Shown here: positions 1 through 9,120 of the stretch, one piece after another
How positions within the stretch are numbered: position 1 is the first letter of the stretch
Layout of the letters: each line of letters begins with the position of its first letter
From: Methanobacteriota archaeon
Lineage (GTDB): Archaea > Thermoplasmatota > Thermoplasmata > SG8-5
Assembly: GCA_030670795.1 (NCBI GenBank)
Contig: DAOVAY010000003.1
Location: forward strand, 1 to 42,267
DNA: 42,267 bases
Direction: 5' to 3'
Translations under genes and position numbers: made by a program
The notes under the pieces: model-generated
The model's input: the letters and a program-made list of their open reading frames with translations, nothing else
Databases searched by the model: none
Told to the model about the DNA's origin: nothing

Positions 1-3000
1 ATGAAGGGATTTTGGATATCTCAAATGCCGTTCTAAAAATGCAGTATCTGGAGTCCCAGAACTTCGAAATCCTGGTAAGGGGTAACGGTCAATTAATATT
101 GGATAATGTGGATATGGAAACGGACGGCAATTACTTGCCAGTGATATTAGAAGACAATGCGAATCTCACCATGACAGATTCGACCTCTACGTTGTACATT
201 GATTACCAGGCCGATGACAATGCTGAAGTTTATTTCGAAGGAACAAAAATCAGCGGTAATTTCGATGTCACATCTTCGAGTGCGAATGTCCAGTTGATAG
301 CACTAGACACAGTATTCTCGAGGGATTTGGATGATTTCTCGGGCACGTCCGTTGCCCATCTCAAGGCAGTTTCGTCTCCGCTATCCCCCGGCTTCGACAT
401 AGCGCCAACCGATGACGCTGAGGTCTTTATTTACAGAAGAATCAACGTCTTAGTGTTGGACGGAGCAGACCCGGGCAATCCGCTCGAGAACGCTGGAGTT
501 GCTTTAACATCAATAGCTGGCCCTTCACTCGATGACAGTGGAGGGACAAATGCCATGGGCATGTGTTATTTCATGTCTATGAGCGATAAGATCACGGCAC
601 CGATATTCCCACACACGGAACCGACGGTCGTGTGGGTGGGCGGCTATGACATCCTCGCATCGTATCTTGGATACTTTAGAAACAGTTTCATTGGCCTTGC
701 AGGATACCCTGATATGGGAGTGAACGATGCCTTTGAAGATGTGGAAATAATATTAGTCGATGTACTTCCCAATCTTGACCCTCCGATCTACAGGATGCCT
801 ACCAATCCAGGTCGCGGCGACTTGGTTTCCATAAATGCTACAGTGTCCAACAGCGGCGTTTCCACGGCTTATGATATTCTCGTACGATTCAATGACACCT
901 TTGGCGGTCAGAACACTACAATCTATGAGGAGACAATTCCGGAATTAGCTCCCGGTGAAAGCACTGGTCAAGGTAATATATCTGCGATAGAATTCCAATA
1001 TTCGTGGTCAGCTGTATCTCAGCTTGGGAACCACACAATCACTGTGATAGTGGACCCAGAGAATACCATCAAGGAGCAGTTTGAGGACGACAACATCAAT
1101 TCTACATGGGTAAATGTACTCGAGGCAGTAGACCTGGCCTTCCTATATTCTTCCGACATCTGGTTCTCGACCCCGTATCCGAACATCGCGGTAAACCAGA
1201 CCTTCACGATATACGCAGACGTACGTAACATTGGGGACATCGAAGCCACTGACGTTCGTGTTGAGTTCCATGAAGATGATGAAAATGGGACATTCTTGGG
1301 CAATGATACAATCAGCACAATCCCCGCTGGGACATACTTCACAGCTTCAATAACCTTGGCAACAGGATTCGACACATCTGGCTGGAAAACAATTTTTGCC
1401 GTGATAGACCCTGAGAACAATATACCGGAGATTTCCGAACTCAACAATAACAATACACGTTCGTTAGAGATAAAGCCACCCTCTGATTTGTTTGTAGACC
1501 TTATACAGTTCCTTGATGGCGGCAGCACCACAAACGATGTGTGGAACAGAACCACGGTGCAAATCAGAGCCCGCGTTACGAACGGCGGTGGAATGACCGA
1601 GATTAATGTTCCAGTCACTTTCTATGACGAGGATGCGGTAACAATAGGTCAGGATATTATACCATCCATCGCAAGCCAGCAAACCCAATATGCATCCATA
1701 AACTGGATTGCCGATTGTGACGACCTGGTTGTAGTCCACACCATCACTGCGTCAGTTGCGACAGGATCCTACGAGGTCAACCCGGGCAATAATCAGATAA
1801 ATGCTGATATAACCGTGAGAGACGACAGGTCAGACCTGTGGACAACGAACAACGACCTCGAGTTGAACTATGCAACCGCACCGAACATCCCTGAGAATAC
1901 GCCCTTCTCCATCGACGTGACAGTCACCAACTCGGGAATAAACACAGCAGAGAACTTCACCGTGGACGTGTATGACGGGCCCTTTGACCCAGTAAACTGG
2001 GCGGCTAACTGGCTAGGGAACACCTCAATATCCTCACTATCCAGCGGATCCAACACAACGGTTGAGATTTCCTGTAACGGTCTCAGCGTTCTCGGCTCCC
2101 ATAACCTTACTGTGATTGTAGACCCGGATATCATCTTTGATGACACCGTCCCAGGCTGGTCCTTCAATATCACCGGCCAAGTAGAGGAATACAACGAAAA
2201 CAACAACGATGCAACACTTCCGGTGAACGTGATTCAACCAGACCTAACGATTCTAATTACTTTACCTGCCTTTAATAGCGAGCCTTTCGTACAGGGCGAG
2301 CAAGACACCATCCTGATAACCGGCAATGTCGTTAGGACGGATGACAATACGCAAGGCGTATCCAATGTCTCACTCCTTATCCAGATATATGACGCAGACA
2401 GGCTCGTCGTGGGTAGCGACATTGTAGAGTCAGGAGCGGCTGGAGCGTTTACATTAGCAACTCTTGCTATGCCTGGCGAGGTCGGCACCTACTCCATAGA
2501 AATTACCGCGATAAGTGCATATTGTGAACCACGAACCTTCAATGTAGTATCACCACCGCCCGTCTTCCCCTGGTGGATAATTCTTCTGATAATCATAATC
2601 ATAATTATCATTATCGTTGCGGTTACACTCTACCTGTACTTTGTTGGTTTGGGCAAGACCGTGCAGTGTGGCGAGTGTAGTGCCTTTATCCCAGAAGGGG
2701 CCAAGAGGTGTCCAAAGTGTGGCGTTGAATTCGAAGCAGAGGTAGCAAAATGTAGCGTGTGCAGCGCATGGGTGCCCATCGATGTTAAGACTTGCCCAGA
2801 GTGTGGCACAGAATTCACAGTTGGCATGGAAGAACTTGAGGACTACGAGACCAAGATGAAGAAACAGTATGACCAAGTAGTTACAAAGTTCCGCGCGGAG
2901 GCAAAGAAGGACCTCGGTGAGACGTTCACCGAGACGGAGTTCCAGGCCTGGTGGGCAACTCAAGCGACCTTTATCACCTTCGACCAGTGGCTGAAAGAGG

Positions 3001-3467
3001 AGGAGGAGATGAAGCGCATGGGCTCCAAACCCTGCCCGGCTTGTGGCATGGAGAACAGTGTTACAGCCAAGATATGTCACAAGTGCGGCTCTCTGATGGA
3101 AGAAGAGGAGAAACCAAAACCCAAACCTCCAGCTGAAAAACCGAAGGAACCGGCTCCAGTAGAGAAAGAGGAGGTTGCTACAACGGTAGCACCTGCTGCA
3201 GTCGCGGCTGTTCCCGAAACAGTTGAGGAGAAGCCGGCGGAAACCGCACCCGAAAAGAAGAAATGTCCGTCTTGTGGCATGGAGGTTTCAGTCGCCGAGA
3301 AGGCCTGTCCAATCTGTAACTACAATTTCGAGGGGAAACCTGAAGAGAAACCGCCAACGACACCGCCCTCCGAACCTGCTACAACCGCACCCGTCAAGAG
3401 GGTTGTGAGAAAACCAGTTAAGAAAGTTGTGAGACGACCCGTGCAAAAACCACCAAGCGGTGAATAG
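1..3467 (+). CDS. Surface protein: N-terminal beta-helix-like region, multiple CARDB-like domains, one TM helix, then four cytosolic zinc ribbons and a basic/Pro-rich tail; 5'-truncated
   Basis: Frame stays open to base 3 upstream of the listed TTG at 12, so the gene probably starts outside the window. CARDB-like repeats (e.g. VSNSGVSTAYDILVRF, NNQINADITV), TM WWIILLIIIIIIIIIIVAVTLYLYF, zinc ribbons CGECSAFIPEGAKRCPKCG, CSVCSAWVPIDVKTCPECG, CPACGMENSVTAKICHKCG, CPSCGMEVSVAEKACPIC. Confidence 0.85.
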   Translation, partial: EGILDISNAVLKMQYLESQNFEILVRGNGQLILDNVDMETDGNYLPVILEDNANLTMTDSTSTLYIDYQADDNAEVYFEGTKISGNFDVTSSSANVQLIALDTVFSRDLDDFSGTSVAHLKAVSSPLSPGFDIAPTDDAEVFIYRRINVLVLDGADPGNPLENAGVALTSIAGPSLDDSGGTNAMGMCYFMSMSDKITAPIFPHTEPTVVWVGGYDILASYLGYFRNSFIGLAGYPDMGVNDAFEDVEIILVDVLPNLDPPIYRMPTNPGRGDLVSINATVSNSGVSTAYDILVRFNDTFGGQNTTIYEETIPELAPGESTGQGNISAIEFQYSWSAVSQLGNHTITVIVDPENTIKEQFEDDNINSTWVNVLEAVDLAFLYSSDIWFSTPYPNIAVNQTFTIYADVRNIGDIEATDVRVEFHEDDENGTFLGNDTISTIPAGTYFTASITLATGFDTSGWKTIFAVIDPENNIPEISELNNNNTRSLEIKPPSDLFVDLIQFLDGGSTTNDVWNRTTVQIRARVTNGGGMTEINVPVTFYDEDAVTIGQDIIPSIASQQTQYASINWIADCDDLVVVHTITASVATGSYEVNPGNNQINADITVRDDRSDLWTTNNDLELNYATAPNIPENTPFSIDVTVTNSGINTAENFTVDVYDGPFDPVNWAANWLGNTSISSLSSGSNTTVEISCNGLSVLGSHNLTVIVDPDIIFDDTVPGWSFNITGQVEEYNENNNDATLPVNVIQPDLTILITLPAFNSEPFVQGEQDTILITGNVVRTDDNTQGVSNVSLLIQIYDADRLVVGSDIVESGAAGAFTLATLAMPGEVGTYSIEITAISAYCEPRTFNVVSPPPVFPWWIILLIIIIIIIIIVAVTLYLYFVGLGKTVQCGECSAFIPEGAKRCPKCGVEFEAEVAKCSVCSAWVPIDVKTCPECGTEFTVGMEELEDYETKMKKQYDQVVTKFRAEAKKDLGETFTETEFQAWWATQATFITFDQWLKEEEEMKRMGSKPCPACGMENSVTAKICHKCGSLMEEEEKPKPKPPAEKPKEPAPVEKEEVATTVAPAAVAAVPETVEEKPAETAPEKKKCPSCGMEVSVAEKACPICNYNFEGKPEEKPPTTPPSEPATTAPVKRVVRKPVKKVVRRPVQKPPSGE

Positions 3468-3476
3468 ACAACAGAA

Positions 3477-3501
3477 TGGGGTCCTAGAACCCCAACTTTT
3501 T
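3477..3501. terminator. Hairpin followed by T tract
   Basis: TGGGGT-CCTAGA-ACCCCA (3477-3482/3489-3494) followed by CTTTTT, between convergent genes ending at 3467 (+) and 3522 (-). Confidence 0.55.
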
Positions 3502-3521
3502 CCTTTCTTTCTTATTTTAAT

Positions 3522-5303
3522 TCATGTATCTATAGGTTTTTGCTCTTCGGCCTCTTTAATTTCTTTCATTAACTTATCCGGGTCTTTATAATATGCTGAA
3601 ACGTATCTGGCCACTTCTTTGTACGCGACACCGGGAATATTGCTAAGATAAGATAGGATCATTGTCCGTCGTTTTACCTCGCGCATCATGTCCCTCTGGG
3701 ATAAATTCTTGGCCATTGCTATCTGTTCGTACACGTAGCTGTGGCCGCTGTAGTTGAATGTATCATCGGCCGGGTTCCATGTGTAAACAGAATTGGAAAT
3801 GAGATCGTTAGTCTCGGGGTCTATCCCCACAATCTCCGTGAGTGATTTCACTCGTCTTGTCATCTGGGTTCCGACCTTCACCTGTGCCTGCATCAGAACC
3901 AAGTTAAGGGCGCCGATCAACGCCCTGGGAACCTCGATTGGCGGTTGTTCCATCCTGTGTACCATGGCCTGCACGTTCTCCGCGTGGAAGGTAGTGTAAG
4001 CGCTCTTACCAGTAGCCATGGCCTGGAACACCACATAGGCCTCCGAACCTCTTACTTCACCGACCATCATGTATTGGGGACGCTGCCTTAGTGCGGTAGT
4101 GAGAAGTTCGAACATGTCTATCTCGCCCGCAGCTCTACCGGCGGCCGTTTCACCTCCAAAACCTGAACGGGTCAGCAGGGGAACCCAGTTTTCATGTGGA
4201 AGGTTCAACTCCCTCGTGTCCTCGATGCTCACAATCTTCATCTGTGGAGGAATAAACAATAGGATGGCGTTGAGGGTGGTGGTCTTTCCACTGGCCGTAC
4301 CACCGCACACAAGCATGGACTTACCGTTCTCGATACAGAGCCAAAGGTATGCCATCATGTCCAATGACATGGTCTTGAACCTTATCAAATCGAGAGGCGT
4401 GAAGGGATTCTCCCTGAACCGCCTTACGGTAAAGGATGAGCCGCGTTTAGTGACATGGGTTCCAAGAGTTGCCTGAAGCCTAGAGCCATCAGGTATAGTG
4501 GCGTCCAGCATGGGTTCTGCCACTGAGATGTGCTTGCCACACCTCTGGGCCAGCCAGACTACAAAGCTATCCAATTCTTTAGCTGATGTAAATCTTAAAT
4601 TTGACTGAATAGAGTCGTACTTTCTGTGATAAATGTAAAATGGCACATCCGTACCGTCACATGACAAATCCTCCACATTTGGGTCGATCATGGGCACATC
4701 AATCTCAGCATATCTGGTGAAATCTCGCAGAATATAGTACACCACCCGTTCCTTTGAGACAGGATTGAGATGCACGCCCATGTCCATAAGTAGGCTGTCC
4801 ACGGCATCTCTGAGATACTTCTCCTTCATCTCTGGTGTTGCGTCCTTTAGAAATTCAAGCGATTCAACCATGACCTCTTTAAGGACTTCAAGCACGTCCA
4901 CCTCTTCTTCTTTCAATGCAGGTTCGATGACTTCATATAAATACTCATTAGCGATGTTATCATATTTTATCCTGACATAAGAGTACCCCTCTATTATAGG
5001 ATCTATCTCGATTTCTTGGATATGTTTCTCCACTATCTTTGGAATTGTAGTTACACCGCTGAAAATCTCTTTTTCCTCGCTGTGAGCCCCTTTTGGTGGT
5101 ATGACCTTGATTGCTTTTTTACGTGAAAGAGCCTTCATGTAGGATTTTTTAAATCTGCCAAGCGCACCGAGTCCTTTTTTCTTTCTTTCGGTGACCATCG
5201 GTTCCTCTTCTATGGTCTCTTCAGGTTCTGCTGTGGGTACTTCTTCGGAAGTTTTTTGTACTTCTACCTCTGAAACCTCAGCCACTCTTGGTTCCTCCTT
5301 CAC
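3522..5303 (-). CDS. Type II/IV secretion system ATPase (GspE/TadA/archaeal pilus ATPase family), copy 2
   Basis: Walker A GGTASGKTTTLNA, IEDTRELNLPHENW, MMVGEVRGSEA, FHAENVQAMVHRME. GTG start overlaps upstream TGA (GTGA). Confidence 0.93.
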   Translation of the reverse strand: MKEEPRVAEVSEVEVQKTSEEVPTAEPEETIEEEPMVTERKKKGLGALGRFKKSYMKALSRKKAIKVIPPKGAHSEEKEIFSGVTTIPKIVEKHIQEIEIDPIIEGYSYVRIKYDNIANEYLYEVIEPALKEEEVDVLEVLKEVMVESLEFLKDATPEMKEKYLRDAVDSLLMDMGVHLNPVSKERVVYYILRDFTRYAEIDVPMIDPNVEDLSCDGTDVPFYIYHRKYDSIQSNLRFTSAKELDSFVVWLAQRCGKHISVAEPMLDATIPDGSRLQATLGTHVTKRGSSFTVRRFRENPFTPLDLIRFKTMSLDMMAYLWLCIENGKSMLVCGGTASGKTTTLNAILLFIPPQMKIVSIEDTRELNLPHENWVPLLTRSGFGGETAAGRAAGEIDMFELLTTALRQRPQYMMVGEVRGSEAYVVFQAMATGKSAYTTFHAENVQAMVHRMEQPPIEVPRALIGALNLVLMQAQVKVGTQMTRRVKSLTEIVGIDPETNDLISNSVYTWNPADDTFNYSGHSYVYEQIAMAKNLSQRDMMREVKRRTMILSYLSNIPGVAYKEVARYVSAYYKDPDKLMKEIKEAEEQKPIDT

Positions 5304-6412
5304 ACTAATAATAGGATCACAAAGCCCAGCATCAGCATAATGAAACTATGCCTTAAACCACTGGGTACACTACCATTCTGTAGGACACCCGCCATCACCC
5401 CGTCACCGATTGCGTGGATCATGGAAGCCAGGAAGAAGGCGATTTCGATGTTAGGGATTGCGGTCACATCCAGTTCCGCTCCTCCAATGCCACCTTCGAT
5501 ACCCTGCTCCGCAGCCATAGCTGCGATGTTACTTCCGGCAAGTCTGATTTTTGGTAGGAAAGTCACGCTTAATATAATGATAGTGACCAGGAACACGAAG
5601 AAAGCGATGTATATGACAGCTAGATATGTGCTCATCGCGATTTCCCTTTCAGCCTGCATCAGTTGAGCTTCCTTTGTGTCGTGGGCGACCATGGTAAGGA
5701 CATCTGCGACGCCTCCTCCAGCATCACTGGATTTGATGACGATGGTGACGACTCTGTTTACCAGTGGTGTGTCCACCCTCTCTGCAAAAAGGCGGAGGGT
5801 TTCACTAGCTGGCACTCCCCATTCTATCTGGGCGGCCATTTTCTTTATCTCGGGCGTCAATTTTCCATATCTGCCGGAAGATGCCACAACGATGGCGTCA
5901 GCCAATGTCATGCCGAACCTGCCCGCTTCTGCCACGTCTCTTAGAAATTCAGGTAATCTTTTTTCTATGGCTGCTATATCACTCTGTTTTTTTGTAGCAT
6001 AGAATGCATACGGACCGATCATGATTGCGATACCCAGGAATAAGAAATTGAGGAAACGTTTCATGGGAGATTCCCCTTGATCATTGATGCCGTCGGGTTC
6101 ATTTAAATTTCCATCATTGTCGAAATCATCGGGGTCGTAAGCATCATGGCCAGGGAAGACATCACCACGATCTATCACACCATTTTCATTGGTGTCGATG
6201 CCAACTTCTTGAGGTCTTTGGATTATTCCATCTTCGTTCAAATCTGTCGTGGGAAGGCTTTTCATGGACCAATCAACTTGGTTGGTGAGGTTCAGGACAC
6301 CGAACACGATAAAGAGGGCAAAAAAGATTCCACATACAACTAAGATTAATCTCGTATAATCGCGCTTTTGCGCCATCACCACTTTTCTCATTTCACTCTT
6401 TGAGATAGCCAT
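5300..6412 (-). CDS. TadC/FlaJ/GspF-like pilus platform protein with an acidic EF-hand/dockerin-like extracytoplasmic loop
   Basis: N-terminal TM, Asp-rich loop (DLNEDGIIQ, DTNENGVIDRGD, DFDNDGNLNEPDG), then T2SSF-like region (LPEFLRDVAEAGRFGMTLADAIVVAS... DTPLVNRVVTIVIKSSDAGGGVADVL) and C-terminal TMs; sits between ATPase genes. Confidence 0.85.
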   Translation of the reverse strand: MAISKSEMRKVVMAQKRDYTRLILVVCGIFFALFIVFGVLNLTNQVDWSMKSLPTTDLNEDGIIQRPQEVGIDTNENGVIDRGDVFPGHDAYDPDDFDNDGNLNEPDGINDQGESPMKRFLNFLFLGIAIMIGPYAFYATKKQSDIAAIEKRLPEFLRDVAEAGRFGMTLADAIVVASSGRYGKLTPEIKKMAAQIEWGVPASETLRLFAERVDTPLVNRVVTIVIKSSDAGGGVADVLTMVAHDTKEAQLMQAEREIAMSTYLAVIYIAFFVFLVTIIILSVTFLPKIRLAGSNIAAMAAEQGIEGGIGGAELDVTAIPNIEIAFFLASMIHAIGDGVMAGVLQNGSVPSGLRHSFIMLMLGFVILLLV

Positions 6413-6416
6413 GTCA

Positions 6417-7436
6417 TCATGTTTCCTGACTTATGTTCCATATCACGAAGATGAATCCGAATTGGGATAACGGTATCATCAATCCTATTACCATAAACAG
6501 TATCATTGTCGTGTTTGCCGAGTTTCCACCGATGATGGCCATAATAGCCAATATGACCACAAGGAAAAGCGGGAACGCCACAACTACCGTAACAAAGCTC
6601 TCTGCGAGCATCGATAACGTTTCCATTGTGGATTTCAATTCTAGTTTTGCTTCCTTCTCGAACTCCTCCGCTTTCATTACGAAAAACGGTTTCAATTGAC
6701 CGCCAGATGTGGAGGTTGTCACCACACCTTGTAGGAAGTCCTGCCATTTTATTGAAGGGGAGCGTTGTGAACCCCTTCTGATAGCGGTTAGTATGTCGAT
6801 GCCAAGAAGCTCAGTATCCCTAGTAATCCACTCTGCCTCGTTCTTTATCTCACCATATACTGGCTGTCTTGCAAGTTCGCTGAATATCATGTCAACGGGC
6901 ACATTAGCTGAGGCCATTGCAGAGATGAAGCTCATCGAACCAGCGATTCTTTTGTCGATGTCCCTGCCCCTTGCCTTGGCTTTGCTCGCTGGCCTGGATC
7001 TTAGAATGAAGAATACAAGGATTGGTAATAGTATTGGTAGCATGATACCCAGAATCATGCCAATCAAGAACATATTCAAAAAGGCGAACAGAACAATGAT
7101 TATTATTGCCAGAACAATTGACACAATAGCAACGATAAGGGCAGACATATACATGAAGGAAATATATTCCTCTGGTCTGATCTTCATGTGTGCCTTTAAA
7201 AGGTTTTCCTCTAACTCTTCATCCCTTGAGCCCTTGGCCTTGACAAAGTTACCCATGACTCTCAAGCTCATTTCCTGATATGGGGTCAATTTGATATAAT
7301 CGGGAACCGCGCCTTTAGGAAGACGGATGAGGTGGGGTCCCATGTACTCTTCGTCTCTCATACGAATCTTCTTGGTCTTAAGGTGACGGCCTTTCGTATC
7401 CAATTGTTGGAAGCTTGTTTGGGTTTCACGCGCCAA
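6417..7436 (-). CDS. TadC/FlaJ/GspF-like pilus platform protein
   Basis: Listed ORF starts at 7547 but overlaps the upstream ATPase. A TTG at 7436 preceded by GGAGGT at the ATPase 3' end is a better start. T2SSF-like pattern (RIAGSMSFISAMASANVPVDMIFSELARQPVYGEIKNEAEWI... WQDFLQGVVTTSTSGGQLKPFFVMKAEEFEKEAKL) with several TMs. Confidence 0.85.
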   Translation of the reverse strand: MARETQTSFQQLDTKGRHLKTKKIRMRDEEYMGPHLIRLPKGAVPDYIKLTPYQEMSLRVMGNFVKAKGSRDEELEENLLKAHMKIRPEEYISFMYMSALIVAIVSIVLAIIIIVLFAFLNMFLIGMILGIMLPILLPILVFFILRSRPASKAKARGRDIDKRIAGSMSFISAMASANVPVDMIFSELARQPVYGEIKNEAEWITRDTELLGIDILTAIRRGSQRSPSIKWQDFLQGVVTTSTSGGQLKPFFVMKAEEFEKEAKLELKSTMETLSMLAESFVTVVVAFPLFLVVILAIMAIIGGNSANTTMILFMVIGLMIPLSQFGFIFVIWNISQET

Positions 7437-9120
7437 CTTCAGGACCTCCCTCTTCCATTTGCAATATAGAATCGTCCACCCATCCCATCTCGTCCCTGAT
7501 GTTCTGAACGGTTTCTTCCGGTTCTTTGTAATAGGCCACAATGACATTGGATATTTCTCGGAAATCAGTCACATCCTTTTCCTCTAGATATTTGATTATG
7601 TCCACACGTCTGCGCATTTCGATGTCCATCTCCTCATGTGTCATGTTCTTCATTTCCATTAATCCATCGAGAATGAAGCTGTGCCCTTTATATATAAACG
7701 AGTCTGTACGTTGATCCCAATCGTAAACAGTGTTGGTAATTAATTCATTTGTTTCGGGTTCAAATCCAACAAGTTCTACGACCTTAACAATGCGTCTTAC
7801 AACGCTATCTCCCACTCTCACATGTTTTTGAATTATTACGAAATTTAAGGCGGTTAGTAATATTCTGGGTATGCTAATCGGCGGATTTTCCAGCCTGTTG
7901 ACCATGGACTTGATGGAATCCGCGTGCATGGTAGAGTATGTGGTGTGGCCAGTAGCCATTGCCTGGAACATCGTAGCCGCTTCTTTGCCTCTGACTTCTC
8001 CTACGATAATGTAGTTCGGTCTCTGTCTCAAGGCGGCTCTGACAAGTTCATACATATCTATCTCACCGGCGGCTTTGCCATCGGCGCCTTTCTCACCAAC
8101 TCCTGTTCTAGTAGCTCCGGGTATCCAGTTTTCGTGGGGTAGATTGATTTCCCTTGTATCTTCCATGCTAACGATTTTAGCCCCTGGCTTGATGAAAAGT
8201 GCAAGTGCGTTTAAAGTTGCAGTCTTGCCGCTGGCTGTTCCGCCTGCAATAATCATCGAGTGCCCGTGTTCGACCAGCATCCAGCAATATGCAATCATCT
8301 CATGGGACGCTGTCCCATATTTAATCATCTCAACGGGAGTGAATGGTTTTTCTTTGAACCTTCGGATTGTGAAGGATGAACCCCGTGTGGTCACTTCTTT
8401 AGCATAAGTTGCCTGAACTCTGTGTCCTTCCCCTGTTGTACCGTCCAATATGGGTACGGCGACAGACACCTGTTTACCACACCTTTGTCCCAGATATATC
8501 ACGAAACTGTTCAGCTCATTCTCCTCCTCGAAAACCACGTCGGTCTTTACAGATTCATATTTTTGATGGAAGACGAACAATGGTATATTATCCCCATCGC
8601 AAGAAACATCCTCAATGAAACGGTCAGACATTAATGCATCGATGGGTCCATACCCAACATAATCTCTTATTACGTAATAATATATCTTTTCGGTGGTAGC
8701 TGGATCAAGGCGCATCTCTCGACTCTTAATGAAACTCGCTATGCTCTTTTTCAAATATTCGCGTTTATCTTTGACTTGAAGCTTATCCAACTCGTATTCC
8801 AAAGTCCTTTGCAGTGAATCCATAATCAATTTGAGAATCTCTTTTTCCTTTTCGGTTATCGGGGGTTCAATGACCTCATACACGAACTCGCTATTTCTGT
8901 TGTTGTACACAATCCTGGCATAACTGAATGGTTCCACGATGGGGTATACTTCTATTTCCTCCACATCTGGGTCGGTGATATCAGGTATTGGACTGAGGGG
9001 TGAGCCCTTGCCTTCTTTCCATTTCTGTTCCAGGACGGTTTCACCTTTTGGAACCTTGACTTTGAGAGATTTGGATTTTGATTTAAGCATTCTTTGCATC
9101 ATAGATTTCTTGAGTCCCAT
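7426..9120 (-). CDS. Type II/IV secretion system ATPase (GspE/TadA/archaeal pilus ATPase family), copy 1
   Basis: Walker A GGTASGKTATLNA, MEDTREINLPHENW, IIVGEVRGKEA. Start set to ATG at 9120 (MGLKKSMMQ...), overlapping the upstream stop as TAATG; the listed ORF start at 9219 overlaps the pilin-like gene. Confidence 0.93.
   Translation of the reverse strand: MGLKKSMMQRMLKSKSKSLKVKVPKGETVLEQKWKEGKGSPLSPIPDITDPDVEEIEVYPIVEPFSYARIVYNNRNSEFVYEVIEPPITEKEKEILKLIMDSLQRTLEYELDKLQVKDKREYLKKSIASFIKSREMRLDPATTEKIYYYVIRDYVGYGPIDALMSDRFIEDVSCDGDNIPLFVFHQKYESVKTDVVFEEENELNSFVIYLGQRCGKQVSVAVPILDGTTGEGHRVQATYAKEVTTRGSSFTIRRFKEKPFTPVEMIKYGTASHEMIAYCWMLVEHGHSMIIAGGTASGKTATLNALALFIKPGAKIVSMEDTREINLPHENWIPGATRTGVGEKGADGKAAGEIDMYELVRAALRQRPNYIIVGEVRGKEAATMFQAMATGHTTYSTMHADSIKSMVNRLENPPISIPRILLTALNFVIIQKHVRVGDSVVRRIVKVVELVGFEPETNELITNTVYDWDQRTDSFIYKGHSFILDGLMEMKNMTHEEMDIEMRRRVDIIKYLEEKDVTDFREISNVIVAYYKEPEETVQNIRDEMGWVDDSILQMEEGGPEVGA

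Noticed and set aside
1019-1618. Minus-strand ORFs inside the CARDB gene (1019-1618, 1464-1739, 1868-2206, 2550-3080)
   Set aside because: Antisense shadow ORFs within a well-supported coding frame; no recognisable domain.
4069-4476. Plus-strand ORFs opposite the pilus genes (e.g. 4069-4476, 5340-5666, 6709-7278, 8075-8407)
   Set aside because: Antisense to conserved ATPase and platform genes, low-complexity translations, no domain signal.
7437-7547. N-terminal extension of the platform-protein ORF (7547 start)
   Set aside because: Overlaps the ATPase C-terminus; a TTG at 7436 after GGAGGT fits better.
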